Below the pieces are notes generated by a model. It did not search any database. It saw only the letters and a list, made by a program, of their open reading frames with translations, and was not told where the DNA came from. Made by a program: the position numbers and the translations under genes. From assembly GCF_020037015.1 (NCBI RefSeq), contig NZ_JAIQDE010000029.1:1-64000 (forward strand): 64,000 nucleotides of DNA, written 5' to 3'. Source of the DNA: Corallococcus sp. AS-1-6 (GTDB lineage: Bacteria > Myxococcota > Myxococcia > Myxococcales > Myxococcaceae). Position 1 is the first letter of the stretch, and each line of letters opens with the position of its first letter. Positions 7,023-14,715 of the stretch are shown one piece after another.

Positions 7023-9209
7023 ATGTCCCGGCGAGTCACCGTTCAACTGATTGACGAGCAATATGAGCCCGTCGCCAACGAGGCGGTCCGCTTCGTGGAG
7101 ACAGGCCTGACGCTGCGCACGAACGACCAGGGCGAGGCGGTCTTCGAGTACGCCACTCCGACGGCCACGCTGGAGTACCGCTTGCGCTCGGGGGCCGTGG
7201 CGACGCACCGGTTGAAGGAGCCGCTCTCCCGGGAGACGACGGTGGTGCTGGGCGTTGAGGCGCTCGTGTACGCGACCCTGTTCCTCGACGCGGACCGCGA
7301 CGGCACGTTGACCTCGGCGGGGCTCGACCGCTGGGACTGGGGGCCGGGGGAAGGGAAGAAGGGCGCCATCGTCCTGTGCAACCTGGACGCGGACAACGGC
7401 AACCCACGGGTCGCGGACAACGCGGATGACGTCATCAACGGCGGGGACGATGAGCAGGAGATCGCCCCCCTGGAGGTCCGCAGGCAGACCCGCTACCGCG
7501 CGGAGGTGACGTGCACGCTGTCCCTACAGAAGCCGGGCGACAAGAACCGCTTGCGCATCTTCAACGGACGCACCCGGGGGGCCCGGGCCCTCATCGGTCC
7601 GAGCGCCGGCGCGTCGTGCGTGCTCGACCTCCAGAACGCCGTGCTCCGACTGGGGATGGAGGCCGTGCGCTTCGACGAGTCGTTGAAGGAAGAGGACATC
7701 GTCTTGCTGCTGACGACGACCTCCCCCGAGGGCACCGTGGTGCAGCGCGCGCGTGTGCGGGTGGCGCCCTGGATGATGCAGCATCACCTGGAGGCCCCCG
7801 AAGCCGTCTATGTCATCCAGCTCTCCGGCCAGAACAACACCACCTTCCGCTCGGACCTGAAGGTCATCCTGGAGGGGGTAGGGCTGCCGCTGGAGGAGAT
7901 TCCTACCGTCCTCGGGGATCGCTGGGGGCAGGACAGCCTGGAGATCGGCTCCTCCAACCTTCCCCGGCGCGGAATGCACGCGATGCTCGGCGCGACGCGA
8001 AGGAGTGGGATGATCCAGTATTTCAAGACGCAGGGTCGTGGCGTCGGGATGGGCTACTTCGACTTCCACCACCGGCAAATCAGCCATTCCGCGTCCGACA
8101 GCGACATGAACAAGCTGGGCAACCTGGAGGTGACGCCTCCAGTGAGGGACGCACGGGGGCGGGCCTACCCTTGGGGACGCATCTATTACGGCACGGACGT
8201 GCGCAACGAGCGCCGCCAGCTCGACCCGAACATCCGCGCGTTCCTCGCGGCCCAGCGGGTGCAGGCCCCCATCGTCATCGACACCAGTTGGCTGGACGTG
8301 GGGCACGCGGACGAGCTCCTCTCGTTCGTGCCCGCGGAGGATGGGGGCTGGCTCTTGTGTCTGCCCAGCCCTGAGCTGGCGCTGGACATGCTTCAAGGCG
8401 TGATGGAGGTCGCGCCGCAATCCGTGATGCTGGAGGGGCGGAGCATCCAGGGCGTGGAGGGGGAGGGCTTCGATGAGCCCGTCAACACCACCGTCAAGGC
8501 GTTCTTCGAGGGGGCGGAAGGCGGGGGGGCTCCGGCGCGGAGGCCGCACGGGATGTCTTCATTATTCTCGGGCCCGCCGCCGCGCATGACCGGGGTGTCC
8601 TCCATGCGTCCCATGGGCGGAATGCCCTTTCCGGGCCGGACAGGGGCCCCACCAGGATTCATGATGGGCGAGGGGGCGATGCACGGCTTCTCAGGAGGCA
8701 TCTCCGAAGCGCCGACGCTCAAGGCGACGCTGCGCTTCAACGAGACCGCTGCCAAGGGCATCCATGGGCTGGTGGAGCAATTGAAGAGCGAAATCGGTCT
8801 GACCGAGGAGCGGATCCTCTATCTGCCCATGCTCTACCGGCAGGGGCGGATGAAGGGGGCGACGACCGTGTTCGCGAACATGGTGAACATGCTCGTGCTG
8901 GGGCGGACCTGCGTCATGGCGAAGCCGTTTGGCCCCATGCTGGATGGCGCTCAGCGCCTGCAAGGGCCCTACGCGAAGCTTCTGGGGAAGTACAAAATCG
9001 AAGCGACGGACGTGCCGATGAACGGCACGTTCGACCTGTTCGAGGTCTACGTCCGGACCCTGTTCCGCCGGAACGGGCTTACCGCGCGCTTCATCGACGA
9101 CTGGAGCGCGTACCACAACAAGGGGGGTGAGGTGCACTGCGCCACCAACACCCGGCGAGCCCTGACGCTCAAGCGCTGGTGGGAGTACGTGCCGGGCGAC
9201 ACGCATTGA
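7023..9209 (+). CDS. Protein-arginine deiminase, eukaryotic-type three-domain architecture
   Basis: A 728-residue protein expected to convert peptidyl-arginine to citrulline with calcium. The N-terminus is a beta-sandwich-like domain. Around residues 90-125 is a middle domain with Asp-Ala-Asp-Arg-Asp-Gly and Trp-Asp-Trp-Gly-Pro, like the PAD_M calcium-binding domain. The catalytic domain keeps the PAD active-site residues: Asp304 in Arg-Trp-Gly-Gln-Asp, His428 and Asp430 in Val-Gly-His-Ala-Asp-Glu, and Cys706 in Gly-Glu-Val-His-Cys-Ala-Thr-Asn. Stretches such as Asn-Met-Val-Asn-Met-Leu-Val-Leu-Gly and Lys-Pro-Phe-Gly-Pro match vertebrate PADs. A Gly/Met/Pro-rich insert of about 60 residues (near 500-560) splits the catalytic domain. 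No signal peptide is visible. ATG 7023 has AGGAG at good spacing. Confidence 0.93.
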   Translation: MSRRVTVQLIDEQYEPVANEAVRFVETGLTLRTNDQGEAVFEYATPTATLEYRLRSGAVATHRLKEPLSRETTVVLGVEALVYATLFLDADRDGTLTSAGLDRWDWGPGEGKKGAIVLCNLDADNGNPRVADNADDVINGGDDEQEIAPLEVRRQTRYRAEVTCTLSLQKPGDKNRLRIFNGRTRGARALIGPSAGASCVLDLQNAVLRLGMEAVRFDESLKEEDIVLLLTTTSPEGTVVQRARVRVAPWMMQHHLEAPEAVYVIQLSGQNNTTFRSDLKVILEGVGLPLEEIPTVLGDRWGQDSLEIGSSNLPRRGMHAMLGATRRSGMIQYFKTQGRGVGMGYFDFHHRQISHSASDSDMNKLGNLEVTPPVRDARGRAYPWGRIYYGTDVRNERRQLDPNIRAFLAAQRVQAPIVIDTSWLDVGHADELLSFVPAEDGGWLLCLPSPELALDMLQGVMEVAPQSVMLEGRSIQGVEGEGFDEPVNTTVKAFFEGAEGGGAPARRPHGMSSLFSGPPPRMTGVSSMRPMGGMPFPGRTGAPPGFMMGEGAMHGFSGGISEAPTLKATLRFNETAAKGIHGLVEQLKSEIGLTEERILYLPMLYRQGRMKGATTVFANMVNMLVLGRTCVMAKPFGPMLDGAQRLQGPYAKLLGKYKIEATDVPMNGTFDLFEVYVRTLFRRNGLTARFIDDWSAYHNKGGEVHCATNTRRALTLKRWWEYVPGDTH

Positions 9210-9250
9210 CGGCCTCCGCGCTCAATCCGCAGAGGAGCCTGAAAACACCA

Positions 9251-9287
9251 AGGCCGGAAACCGCTGGGTCTCAGCGGCTTCCGGCCT
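9251..9287 (-). terminator. Terminator hairpin of the displaced tRNA-Glu end
   Basis: Two 16-base arms (AGGCCGGAAACCGCTG and CAGCGGCTTCCGGCCT) pair with one G-U or mismatch around a 5-nt loop. Read on the minus strand it is followed by TTGGTGTTTT. A related hairpin follows the intact tRNA-Glu at 16195-16232, so this is probably the original chromosomal tRNA terminator. Confidence 0.6.
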
Positions 9288-9295
9288 CGATCCTT

Positions 9296-9324
9296 CAGTG
9301 TCCCCGACGGGATTCGAACCCGTG
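9296..9324. repeat. Attachment site, left (displaced tRNA-Glu 3' end)
   Basis: These 29 bp are identical to 16239-16267 and include the T-arm and acceptor 3' strand of tRNA-Glu. The sequence diverges immediately after 9324, where no D-arm or anticodon arm follows, so this is not a tRNA gene. Confidence 0.9.
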
Positions 9325-9448
9325 GAGGAGGGGTACCCTAAACCCGCGACGGCACACGCCTTTCGCTGAATCGTGAGTGAATCCGGGCACTTCGAATCCA
9401 CGGGGCAGTTCCCGCCAGTCCCGCCTGTTGCCCGGAGTCCCCTCCAGT

Positions 9449-9469
9449 CTTGGAGACATTTTGGAGACG
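9449..9469. promoter_or_regulatory. Candidate integrase arm-binding site, left arm
   Basis: The 21 bp hold two TTGGAGAC units separated by ATT. The same arrangement with one mismatch occurs at 16153-16173, just inside the other element end. Arm-type sites of tyrosine integrases are typically short repeats on both sides of the core. The match is seen directly; the role is inference. Confidence 0.5.
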
Positions 9470-9625
9470 GCACCGGAGGCGGCGCGCTATCGATGTGAGC
9501 CTGCCTTGTCTCATTGCCGCCTGAATCCGGCGAGCGATGATCGTTTGGAGGGCATGAAGCGGCTGCTCGCGAGGCGTTCCTGCCCTGATGCCGCCGAGAC
9601 TCACACGGGTGAGACGGCTGGACGT

Positions 9626-9961
9626 CTAGAAGTGCTTGTTGGGTATCAGCCAGTCATCGCTCGGGGAAGCGCCCTGCTTCAGCGCGTTTCCGTAGTACGA
9701 GGTCAGGCTCGTCACTGCGAGGTGCAGAGCATACGCCTCGTCGTCCCCCCAGGGGCGGCTTGGGCAGTACTCATCGCCCATGCCGGGGGTCTTGATGTAA
9801 TGACTTTGCTCCCACCAAACCCCCTTCCCGCCTACGCTTTCATACAGTCGAATGGTGATCCGGGGGGTAAGCGTACCAAGCTGAAATTCATACTGGCTGA
9901 GCAGCTTGCGAGTCTGGGAGAGGTACTTGTCTTCGAGTGCCGTTTCGATTGTCCATGGCAT
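9626..9961 (-). CDS. Hypothetical protein, 111 aa, island cargo
   Basis: A soluble 111-residue protein starting at ATG 9961, rich in aromatic residues (Trp-Trp, several Tyr) and without a recognised motif, signal peptide or membrane span. Codon positions look like real coding sequence and base composition is less GC-rich than the core genome. Only a weak purine stretch precedes the start. It lies on the opposite strand to the large cargo gene. Function unknown. Confidence 0.55.
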   Translation of the reverse strand: MPWTIETALEDKYLSQTRKLLSQYEFQLGTLTPRITIRLYESVGGKGVWWEQSHYIKTPGMGDEYCPSRPWGDDEAYALHLAVTSLTSYYGNALKQGASPSDDWLIPNKHF

Positions 9962-10088
9962 AATTTTATCTTATCTTTCTTTCTCCCCTCATAAGGGCGA
10001 GGGGACTGTGCTGACGACCCGGATCAAGCGATCCTGACTTGCGTTGCCCCCGCAGGCGCTCGCGGGGGCAAGGAGCCCATGGTTGGTG

Positions 10089-10346
10089 CTACTGGGGTGG
10101 GATAGGCCCCTCAAACTCCAGGAAGATCTCCATGGCAGTTTCCTCAATGCCCTGCGTCACTTCGATCATATTGACGACCCTGTAGGTGCCCGAGCCTCGA
10201 AGCAGAAGGCGGGTGTTCTCAGGGTCGCGGACGAAGTTCCTGTCCGCGATCTGGGCTCTGGTTCGGACCAGACTGTAGGTTCCTGGTCCTTGCCACGCAT
10301 GGATTCGGGCTCTGATCTCTCGGCTCCGCAACTCGATGGGCTCCAA
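10089..10346 (-). CDS. Hypothetical protein, 85 aa, possibly 5'-truncated
   Basis: The frame encodes an 85-residue protein from a TTG at 10346. It stays open about 27 codons further upstream, to a TGA near 10425, without any ATG or GTG, yet those extra codons read as plausible protein (Leu-Asn-Pro-His-Tyr-Arg). The real gene may therefore have lost its 5' end, or TTG is used. No domain is recognised. It is convergent with nothing and divergent from the large cargo gene at 10450. Confidence 0.4.
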   Translation of the reverse strand: MEPIELRSREIRARIHAWQGPGTYSLVRTRAQIADRNFVRDPENTRLLLRGSGTYRVVNMIEVTQGIEETAMEIFLEFEGPIPPQ

Positions 10347-10449
10347 CCGGTAGTGGGGGTTGAGGGGGGCACAGTGGGATGTGGCGGGAGCGGGGGCGCC
10401 TCATCAAGGTGCTGCAACACCACCGCTGTACTACGCTGTGTGTGGAGGC

Positions 10450-12228
10450 ATGATGCGCGACCACGCTTGGTTCGAGATGAGGGACATCCGGAAGCGCTGG
10501 CTCTCTAAATTGGTGTGGATTCCGCTGCGCGCATACGAGGAGAGCCGTACCGGCGAGCACGGGCACGTCGGCTGTGAAGAGGAGGTCTTCGCCTTGGGCT
10601 CGGTGGCAGTTCCCACCAAGCACCGTCAAAGGGCTGAGGCGCTCGATTGGTCGGACATCGCCCTCGGCCACACACAGCGCTCTCTTGTGCTTGCAGCCGG
10701 ATACAAGCCCGCCGACGTATTCCAGGAACCGGAGGGGGTCGACCTAGGCATCGACCTGGTCTTGGACCAGGGGTTCGACGGTGCCGAGAAGCACGTGTGG
10801 CACCTCCACCAGGACCTTGTCATCGCCCTCGGTCTCCTGCGCGAGGGGGACAACTGGGTGTGCCCTCAGGAGGGCTACAACGAGGTTGCACACCTGAAGC
10901 GGAGCGCGTCAGGAGCGCCGGTGCGGCTTGAGATTCGTGCGGAGCACCTCGGCGACTATCTGGCGGCACGCGACATGGCCCTTTGGGTGGCGACGTACCG
11001 CATTCGGAGCACCGTCGTGGAGGACGCAAGCCACATCCCGTGGCACTCAGAGGATCTGCGGGAAACGGCGGGTGGGGACAGGTTCGAGGCGCGCGTTCGC
11101 GCAATCCATGAAGGCGGCTCCTTGTTCGGGGCGACGACGGCCGTCTTCCACATGGGGCGGACGGACGTCGATGCGGAAGAGGACGTGCCGGTTCTTGGCG
11201 TCCCCGACGCATCGAGCATTCGGACGCGCTCGTGGAGTGTGAAGTCTCGGCGGCGCAAGGTCTTCGACGTCTCGGGCGAACTCTGGCGCACGGAGTGGTT
11301 CGAACCTGCGGCAGCGAGCCCTCGCGTCCGGGGCGACAAGGTCCCATCGGCGTGCTTCTTCATCACAGACCCGTCGGGGAGGCGGACGCCCGCCGACGAC
11401 CTCCGGAACCGGAACGACGAGGAGAGTCGGTGGTTATGGTTCCGGCCGGCTGTCATCGGAGAACTCGCACAGCGCCGTGGTGGCTCGTTGCGGTGGTACA
11501 CGCGCGACACAGGGGAGGTCGCCCCCGTCCACGGTTACGGCATCCACTTCGGAGTGAACCAGAAGGAGTTGATCAACGCCTACGCGCCCGACATCGCCCG
11601 TCTCCCGGAGTGGCAGAAGGTCATTTGGATGGGGTTCAACATTGCTCCGGACGGGAAGGTGAGCGAGGAGTTGCTCGACTCGCAGATGCGAGCGGAGCCC
11701 GCCGAGACGAGTGCGCCGGAGGAGCGGTTCGCGATGGCGCTCACTCGTCTTGACGCGGCTTGCAGGGTCCGCTGGAAGGCCCCGCTGTTGCGGCAGCATC
11801 CCCAAGCCCCAAGCATCCTTCTCGCAATTCACCGGTTTCGCGCCCTGAACCCCGAAGGGTTGCTGGCCCTCGCCAAGGACATCGCGCGGCTGACGGCGGA
11901 TAGCATTGATGTTGGCCCCTTGCAGGCGCTGGTCCCCTTAGCGAAGGGAGAGAAGCGCAGTTCCATCAAGTCTCTGGAGCGTGCTCTCGCTACCATTGTT
12001 CCGCCCGAGGAAGCGAGGCGCCTGACGAGTCCGCTCGTAGGCGTATACGAGCTTCGGCTGGGCGATGCCCACCTGCCGGCCGCCGACATGAACAACTCCT
12101 TTACGCTGGCAGGCATTGACCCTTCGGTCTCCACCATCCGTCAGGCCATGCAGATGATGGAGACGATCGCGAAGACCTTCGACGCGATGTCGGACGTGCT
12201 CGCGAAAAGCACGCTGGCGCCTGCGTAA
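10450..12228 (+). CDS. Unknown 592-residue protein, main cargo of the tRNA-Glu element
   Basis: I do not recognise this family. The protein is soluble, without signal peptide or membrane spans. Residues ~1-230 look mixed alpha/beta with many Trp, His and acidic residues (for example Asp-Asn-Trp-Val-Cys-Pro). A middle part has a Trp-Leu-Trp-Phe segment and a conserved-looking Gly-Tyr-Gly-Ile-His-Phe-Gly. The C-terminal ~150 residues are helical. ATG 10450 or 10453 follows TGGAGG; the longer frame from 10360 has no better start. Being the largest gene in a minimal integrative element with no structural genes, it is a candidate defence or conflict protein by context only. Confidence 0.7.
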   Translation: MMRDHAWFEMRDIRKRWLSKLVWIPLRAYEESRTGEHGHVGCEEEVFALGSVAVPTKHRQRAEALDWSDIALGHTQRSLVLAAGYKPADVFQEPEGVDLGIDLVLDQGFDGAEKHVWHLHQDLVIALGLLREGDNWVCPQEGYNEVAHLKRSASGAPVRLEIRAEHLGDYLAARDMALWVATYRIRSTVVEDASHIPWHSEDLRETAGGDRFEARVRAIHEGGSLFGATTAVFHMGRTDVDAEEDVPVLGVPDASSIRTRSWSVKSRRRKVFDVSGELWRTEWFEPAAASPRVRGDKVPSACFFITDPSGRRTPADDLRNRNDEESRWLWFRPAVIGELAQRRGGSLRWYTRDTGEVAPVHGYGIHFGVNQKELINAYAPDIARLPEWQKVIWMGFNIAPDGKVSEELLDSQMRAEPAETSAPEERFAMALTRLDAACRVRWKAPLLRQHPQAPSILLAIHRFRALNPEGLLALAKDIARLTADSIDVGPLQALVPLAKGEKRSSIKSLERALATIVPPEEARRLTSPLVGVYELRLGDAHLPAADMNNSFTLAGIDPSVSTIRQAMQMMETIAKTFDAMSDVLAKSTLAPA

Positions 12229-12400
12229 GGCGCTGAGCCAAGGCCGCTCGCTGGGGGAGGAGCATCTGCGGCTGCGCTGCGTCTCGAACAGGAAAATCTC
12301 CTGGCCCTGGCGGGATAAGGGCAGAGGAGAAGGCTTCGTCCCCGTACCTGTCACGGTGCGGGCGAGGCGTGATCAGTCGGGCGGGAAGGGGGTGAACGCC

Positions 12401-12514
12401 ATGCTGAGCGCCGTGAGGAAGCTGCTGGCCTCGACACTCACCCGAAAGATGATGGCGGCCGTTGTCTTCGCGCTGGCCGAGCATCTTCGGGAACGGGTGA
12501 GGCGCGGGCAGTAG
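12401..12514 (+). CDS. Possible 37-residue protein
   Basis: ATG 12401 follows a GGGAAGGGGGTGA purine run and encodes a short amphipathic, Arg-rich helix with a hydrophobic middle (Met-Met-Ala-Ala-Val-Val-Phe-Ala). It may be a small membrane-associated or phage-derived protein. There is no family evidence. Confidence 0.3.
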   Translation: MLSAVRKLLASTLTRKMMAAVVFALAEHLRERVRRGQ

Positions 12515-12623
12515 TGCCCGGAGAGGAGCCCGGCTGCGGATGGAGCTGGGCTCTTCTCGCCCTTGGAGAAGGTCGCATCGTCGAGGTGCGGCTACGTCAC
12601 TCACCCCAGGGGGGAATTTCACG

Positions 12624-12815
12624 ATGACCAAGGCCATCAGCCTCACCGCCGAGCTGGCTGAGGTGAGGTGCGCCATTGAGGGGGCGCGCTTCATCGCGGA
12701 TGCACTGGCCACGCACTCGCTGGACAGCCGAGAGCAGGAGCTACAAGCGCCCGTCTCCATCACCGCCATCCTCGTGCTGGCGGCCGCTCGGCCTCCAGCA
12801 CCTTTCTTCAGCTAA
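12624..12815 (+). CDS. Possible 63-residue protein
   Basis: ATG 12624 is preceded by AGGGGGGAA at reasonable spacing. The protein begins with an Ala/Glu-rich helix (Ala-Glu-Leu-Ala-Glu-Val-Arg-Cys) and looks genuinely coding to about residue 53. The last residues turn Pro-rich, and a +1 frame there reads Leu-Gln-His-Leu-Ser-Ser, so a 3' frameshift is possible. Function unknown. Confidence 0.4.
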   Translation: MTKAISLTAELAEVRCAIEGARFIADALATHSLDSREQELQAPVSITAILVLAAARPPAPFFS

Positions 12816-12928
12816 TTAGGGACACCCCCTAGGGTTCGCGGCCCGAACGGCCGTCTTCCTCGGCGGCCTGCCCCGCCTTCAACGAGGATCGCCGCGCCCA
12901 TCCGGGCGTACGAGGAGGCGAACGCAAG

Positions 12929-13738
12929 ATGAGCACCGCCCGTACATCCAAAGGCCCCTCACCCACCAAGCCGCTGAAGCGCATCAAGGACGAGAACGAG
13001 GCCAGGAGCTACTTGCTGCGGCGGGTGAAGGGGAAGGATGGGATGGAACAGCGCACCGAGGAGCAGTTCGTTGAACTCCTCAGGTACACGGACACGGCCG
13101 CAGCGCTGGCCTCTACCACCAGCGCGCTCTACCCCGTGCTCAACTGGTTGATGTCGGGGGCGATCCTGAGCACCAGGGTCCCCGAGCAGGCCCTGAACGA
13201 CTACGCCATGCCGCCCCAGCCACTTCCCGAGGAGCTTCAACGCCTGGCCCCGTACCTCCACGCCTCCAAGCAGGTCCTGGATAAGCTCCATGCCTTGATG
13301 CGCGCAGTGGAAGAGCTGGCCTGGAGCTTCATCGCCCTGCGTCACGTCTGCGAGGAACTGGGCATCGACCGACAGCTCCTTCGAGGATGGACAGGGGAGC
13401 ACCAGGTGCTCGCAGCCATTGCGCAGCTCGCGGAGAAGAAACTGGAACTGAAGCCGAAGCTGGGGCCCAAGGACCTGGAGGTCCTGGTGCAGTTCGCGGG
13501 GCTGCGTCCAGCGAGCATCGACTTTATGACCGAGCCCAAGGGGCTCGACCTGCGACGCGAGGCGTGGAGCGTCGAGCTGAAGAAAGTGCGCAAGGCCTTT
13601 CTCTCGCGACTCCGGAGCTTCCTCGCCGGGAAAACATCTGGCTCTGGCCTGGAGGTCCACGACCCGAAGCGACACCGTGTACACCGTAACCGCCCCGTGA
13701 AGACGACGAAACGGCGTAGGCGGGCAGCCTCCAAGTAG
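12929..13738 (+). CDS. Hypothetical 269-residue helical protein with basic tail
   Basis: ATG 12929 follows GAGGAGGCG at good spacing. The protein is mainly alpha-helical and leucine-rich, with no membrane span or signal peptide. It ends in a strongly basic tail (Lys-Thr-Thr-Lys-Arg-Arg-Arg-Arg), suggesting nucleic-acid contact. No family is recognised. It is on the same strand as the 592-residue cargo gene, 700 bp downstream. Confidence 0.6.
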   Translation: MSTARTSKGPSPTKPLKRIKDENEARSYLLRRVKGKDGMEQRTEEQFVELLRYTDTAAALASTTSALYPVLNWLMSGAILSTRVPEQALNDYAMPPQPLPEELQRLAPYLHASKQVLDKLHALMRAVEELAWSFIALRHVCEELGIDRQLLRGWTGEHQVLAAIAQLAEKKLELKPKLGPKDLEVLVQFAGLRPASIDFMTEPKGLDLRREAWSVELKKVRKAFLSRLRSFLAGKTSGSGLEVHDPKRHRVHRNRPVKTTKRRRRAASK

Positions 13739-13771
13739 GTAGGGGCGGTGCCGACTTCAAGCAGCCCGGAA

Positions 13772-13861
13772 CCCATCGGCCAATTAGAGTCCTCACCGGC
13801 CCGGGACCACCCCGCACTCCGTCACATCCGCGCCCATCGGCCAACAAGAGGCTTCACCGGC
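13772..13861. repeat. Pair of 29-bp imperfect direct repeats
   Basis: CCCATCGGCCAA followed by AGAG and TCACCGGC occurs at 13772-13800 and 13833-13861 (25 of 29 bases identical, 61 bp apart). A weaker third copy (TTCCATCGGCAA...AGAGAG) starts near 13888. They lie between the convergent 269-residue gene and the HNH gene. They may be protein-binding iterons. Confidence 0.55.
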
Positions 13862-13976
13862 GTTCTCGGCTACGTGACGGCGCACGTTTCCATCGGCAAC
13901 CGCAGAGAGACAGTAACCAGCAGCCATCAGGAGGTCAGCGGGGAGCAGGTCATCTACAGGACCAACTCGACTCCCC

Positions 13977-14480
13977 TCAGCCCACTCCCTCACCTTTGTT
14001 GTTGGTCTCCACTACCTTCACCGCTTTGCTGGTTGCCCAATCCTTCAGGCGGCTCTTAATCATGTGGCAATTTCCGCAGAGAAAACGAAATGTCGAGAGG
14101 GGCACCTTCCGTCCTTCGACATGGTCGAGGTGCCAGCACCGCACGTCCGGGAACCCACAGTCTTCGCACCGGTACCGTGCGCGCCTTGCTGCGTGCAGAG
14201 CGTTCTTCCCATAGTTTTTGCGCTCCGACCCATTGGTCCGCGTATAGAGCTGCCGAGCGACAAGCCGTTCGCGCGCCTCAAGATGAGGCTCTGCCGCTTT
14301 CAGGCGAGCCCGCGGGAGATTCGTGGGGCCCTGGGTTTCGTAGAGGTAGCACAGCGCCGTCTTGAGACTGCCCTGCACCGCAGATGGTGCGGCCTCAACA
14401 CGGCCCTTGATGAACGACGGGTTGTCGAACCGCTCAGATGGAATCACGAACTCATCAGGTACCTCGATTCGATGCTCCAC
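13977..14480 (-). CDS. HNH endonuclease domain protein
   Basis: A 167-residue protein. The C-terminal half has a treble-clef HNH module: Cys-Glu-Asp-Cys-Gly, then His-Leu-Asp-His-Val-Glu-Gly, then Cys-Gly-Asn-Cys-His. HNH proteins are metal-dependent DNA nucleases found in phage packaging, restriction and homing. The N-terminal half is unfamiliar. GTG 14480 is chosen because GGAGGAGAG lies immediately upstream with ideal spacing; longer frames to 14591 lack support. It may be a defence nuclease or an element maintenance function. Confidence 0.8.
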   Translation of the reverse strand: MEHRIEVPDEFVIPSERFDNPSFIKGRVEAAPSAVQGSLKTALCYLYETQGPTNLPRARLKAAEPHLEARERLVARQLYTRTNGSERKNYGKNALHAARRARYRCEDCGFPDVRCWHLDHVEGRKVPLSTFRFLCGNCHMIKSRLKDWATSKAVKVVETNNKGEGVG

Positions 14481-14551
14481 GGCTCTCCTCCTGGGGCAAT
14501 ACCGGGCTTCCAGCGGTTGAAGTGCTCTGCGCCTCGCCCTCTTGCCACAGC

Positions 14552-14689
14552 TCAGTCTGAGGGCGGCAGCGAAGATGGCCCAGGAGCACATTCGTCAGCG
14601 ATGAAGATCTCCTCCGGCTGCCGCTCATCCAGCAACACCGCCACCATGAGCCTCGTCTTCATGAGGTTCTGATGCAGGACGGGATTCAT
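14552..14689 (-). CDS. Possible 45-residue protein upstream of the HNH gene
   Basis: ATG 14689 opens a short minus-strand frame ending at 14552, 71 bp before the HNH start. The middle (Leu-Met-Val-Ala-Val-Leu-Leu) and an acidic segment look protein-like, but the ribosome site is weak and no family is recognised. Confidence 0.28.
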   Translation of the reverse strand: MNPVLHQNLMKTRLMVAVLLDERQPEEIFIADECAPGPSSLPPSD

Positions 14690-14715
14690 TCCAGCAGTGA
14701 CGATGGGAGGCCGCT

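Larger units (their letters stand above)
12229..12928. other. Gene-poor stretch with two possible small ORFs
   Basis: About 700 bp between the large cargo gene and the 269-residue gene. It holds short ORFs at 12401-12514 and 12624-12815 (listed separately). Otherwise I see no tRNA, clear terminator or repeat. Confidence 0.4.

Noticed and set aside
9296-9324. Possible second tRNA gene
   Set aside because: Only the acceptor 3' strand and T-arm are present; no anticodon or D-arm follows. It is the displaced attachment-site copy.
9377-9994. Plus-strand frame of about 205 codons inside the left arm of the integrative element
   Set aside because: It crosses the candidate arm site and runs antisense to the better supported 111-residue gene; no ribosome site or domain.
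13772-13910. Short CRISPR-like array
   Set aside because: Only two good repeat copies and a weak third, with 25/29 identity, irregular spacing (32-bp and shorter gaps) and no cas genes.
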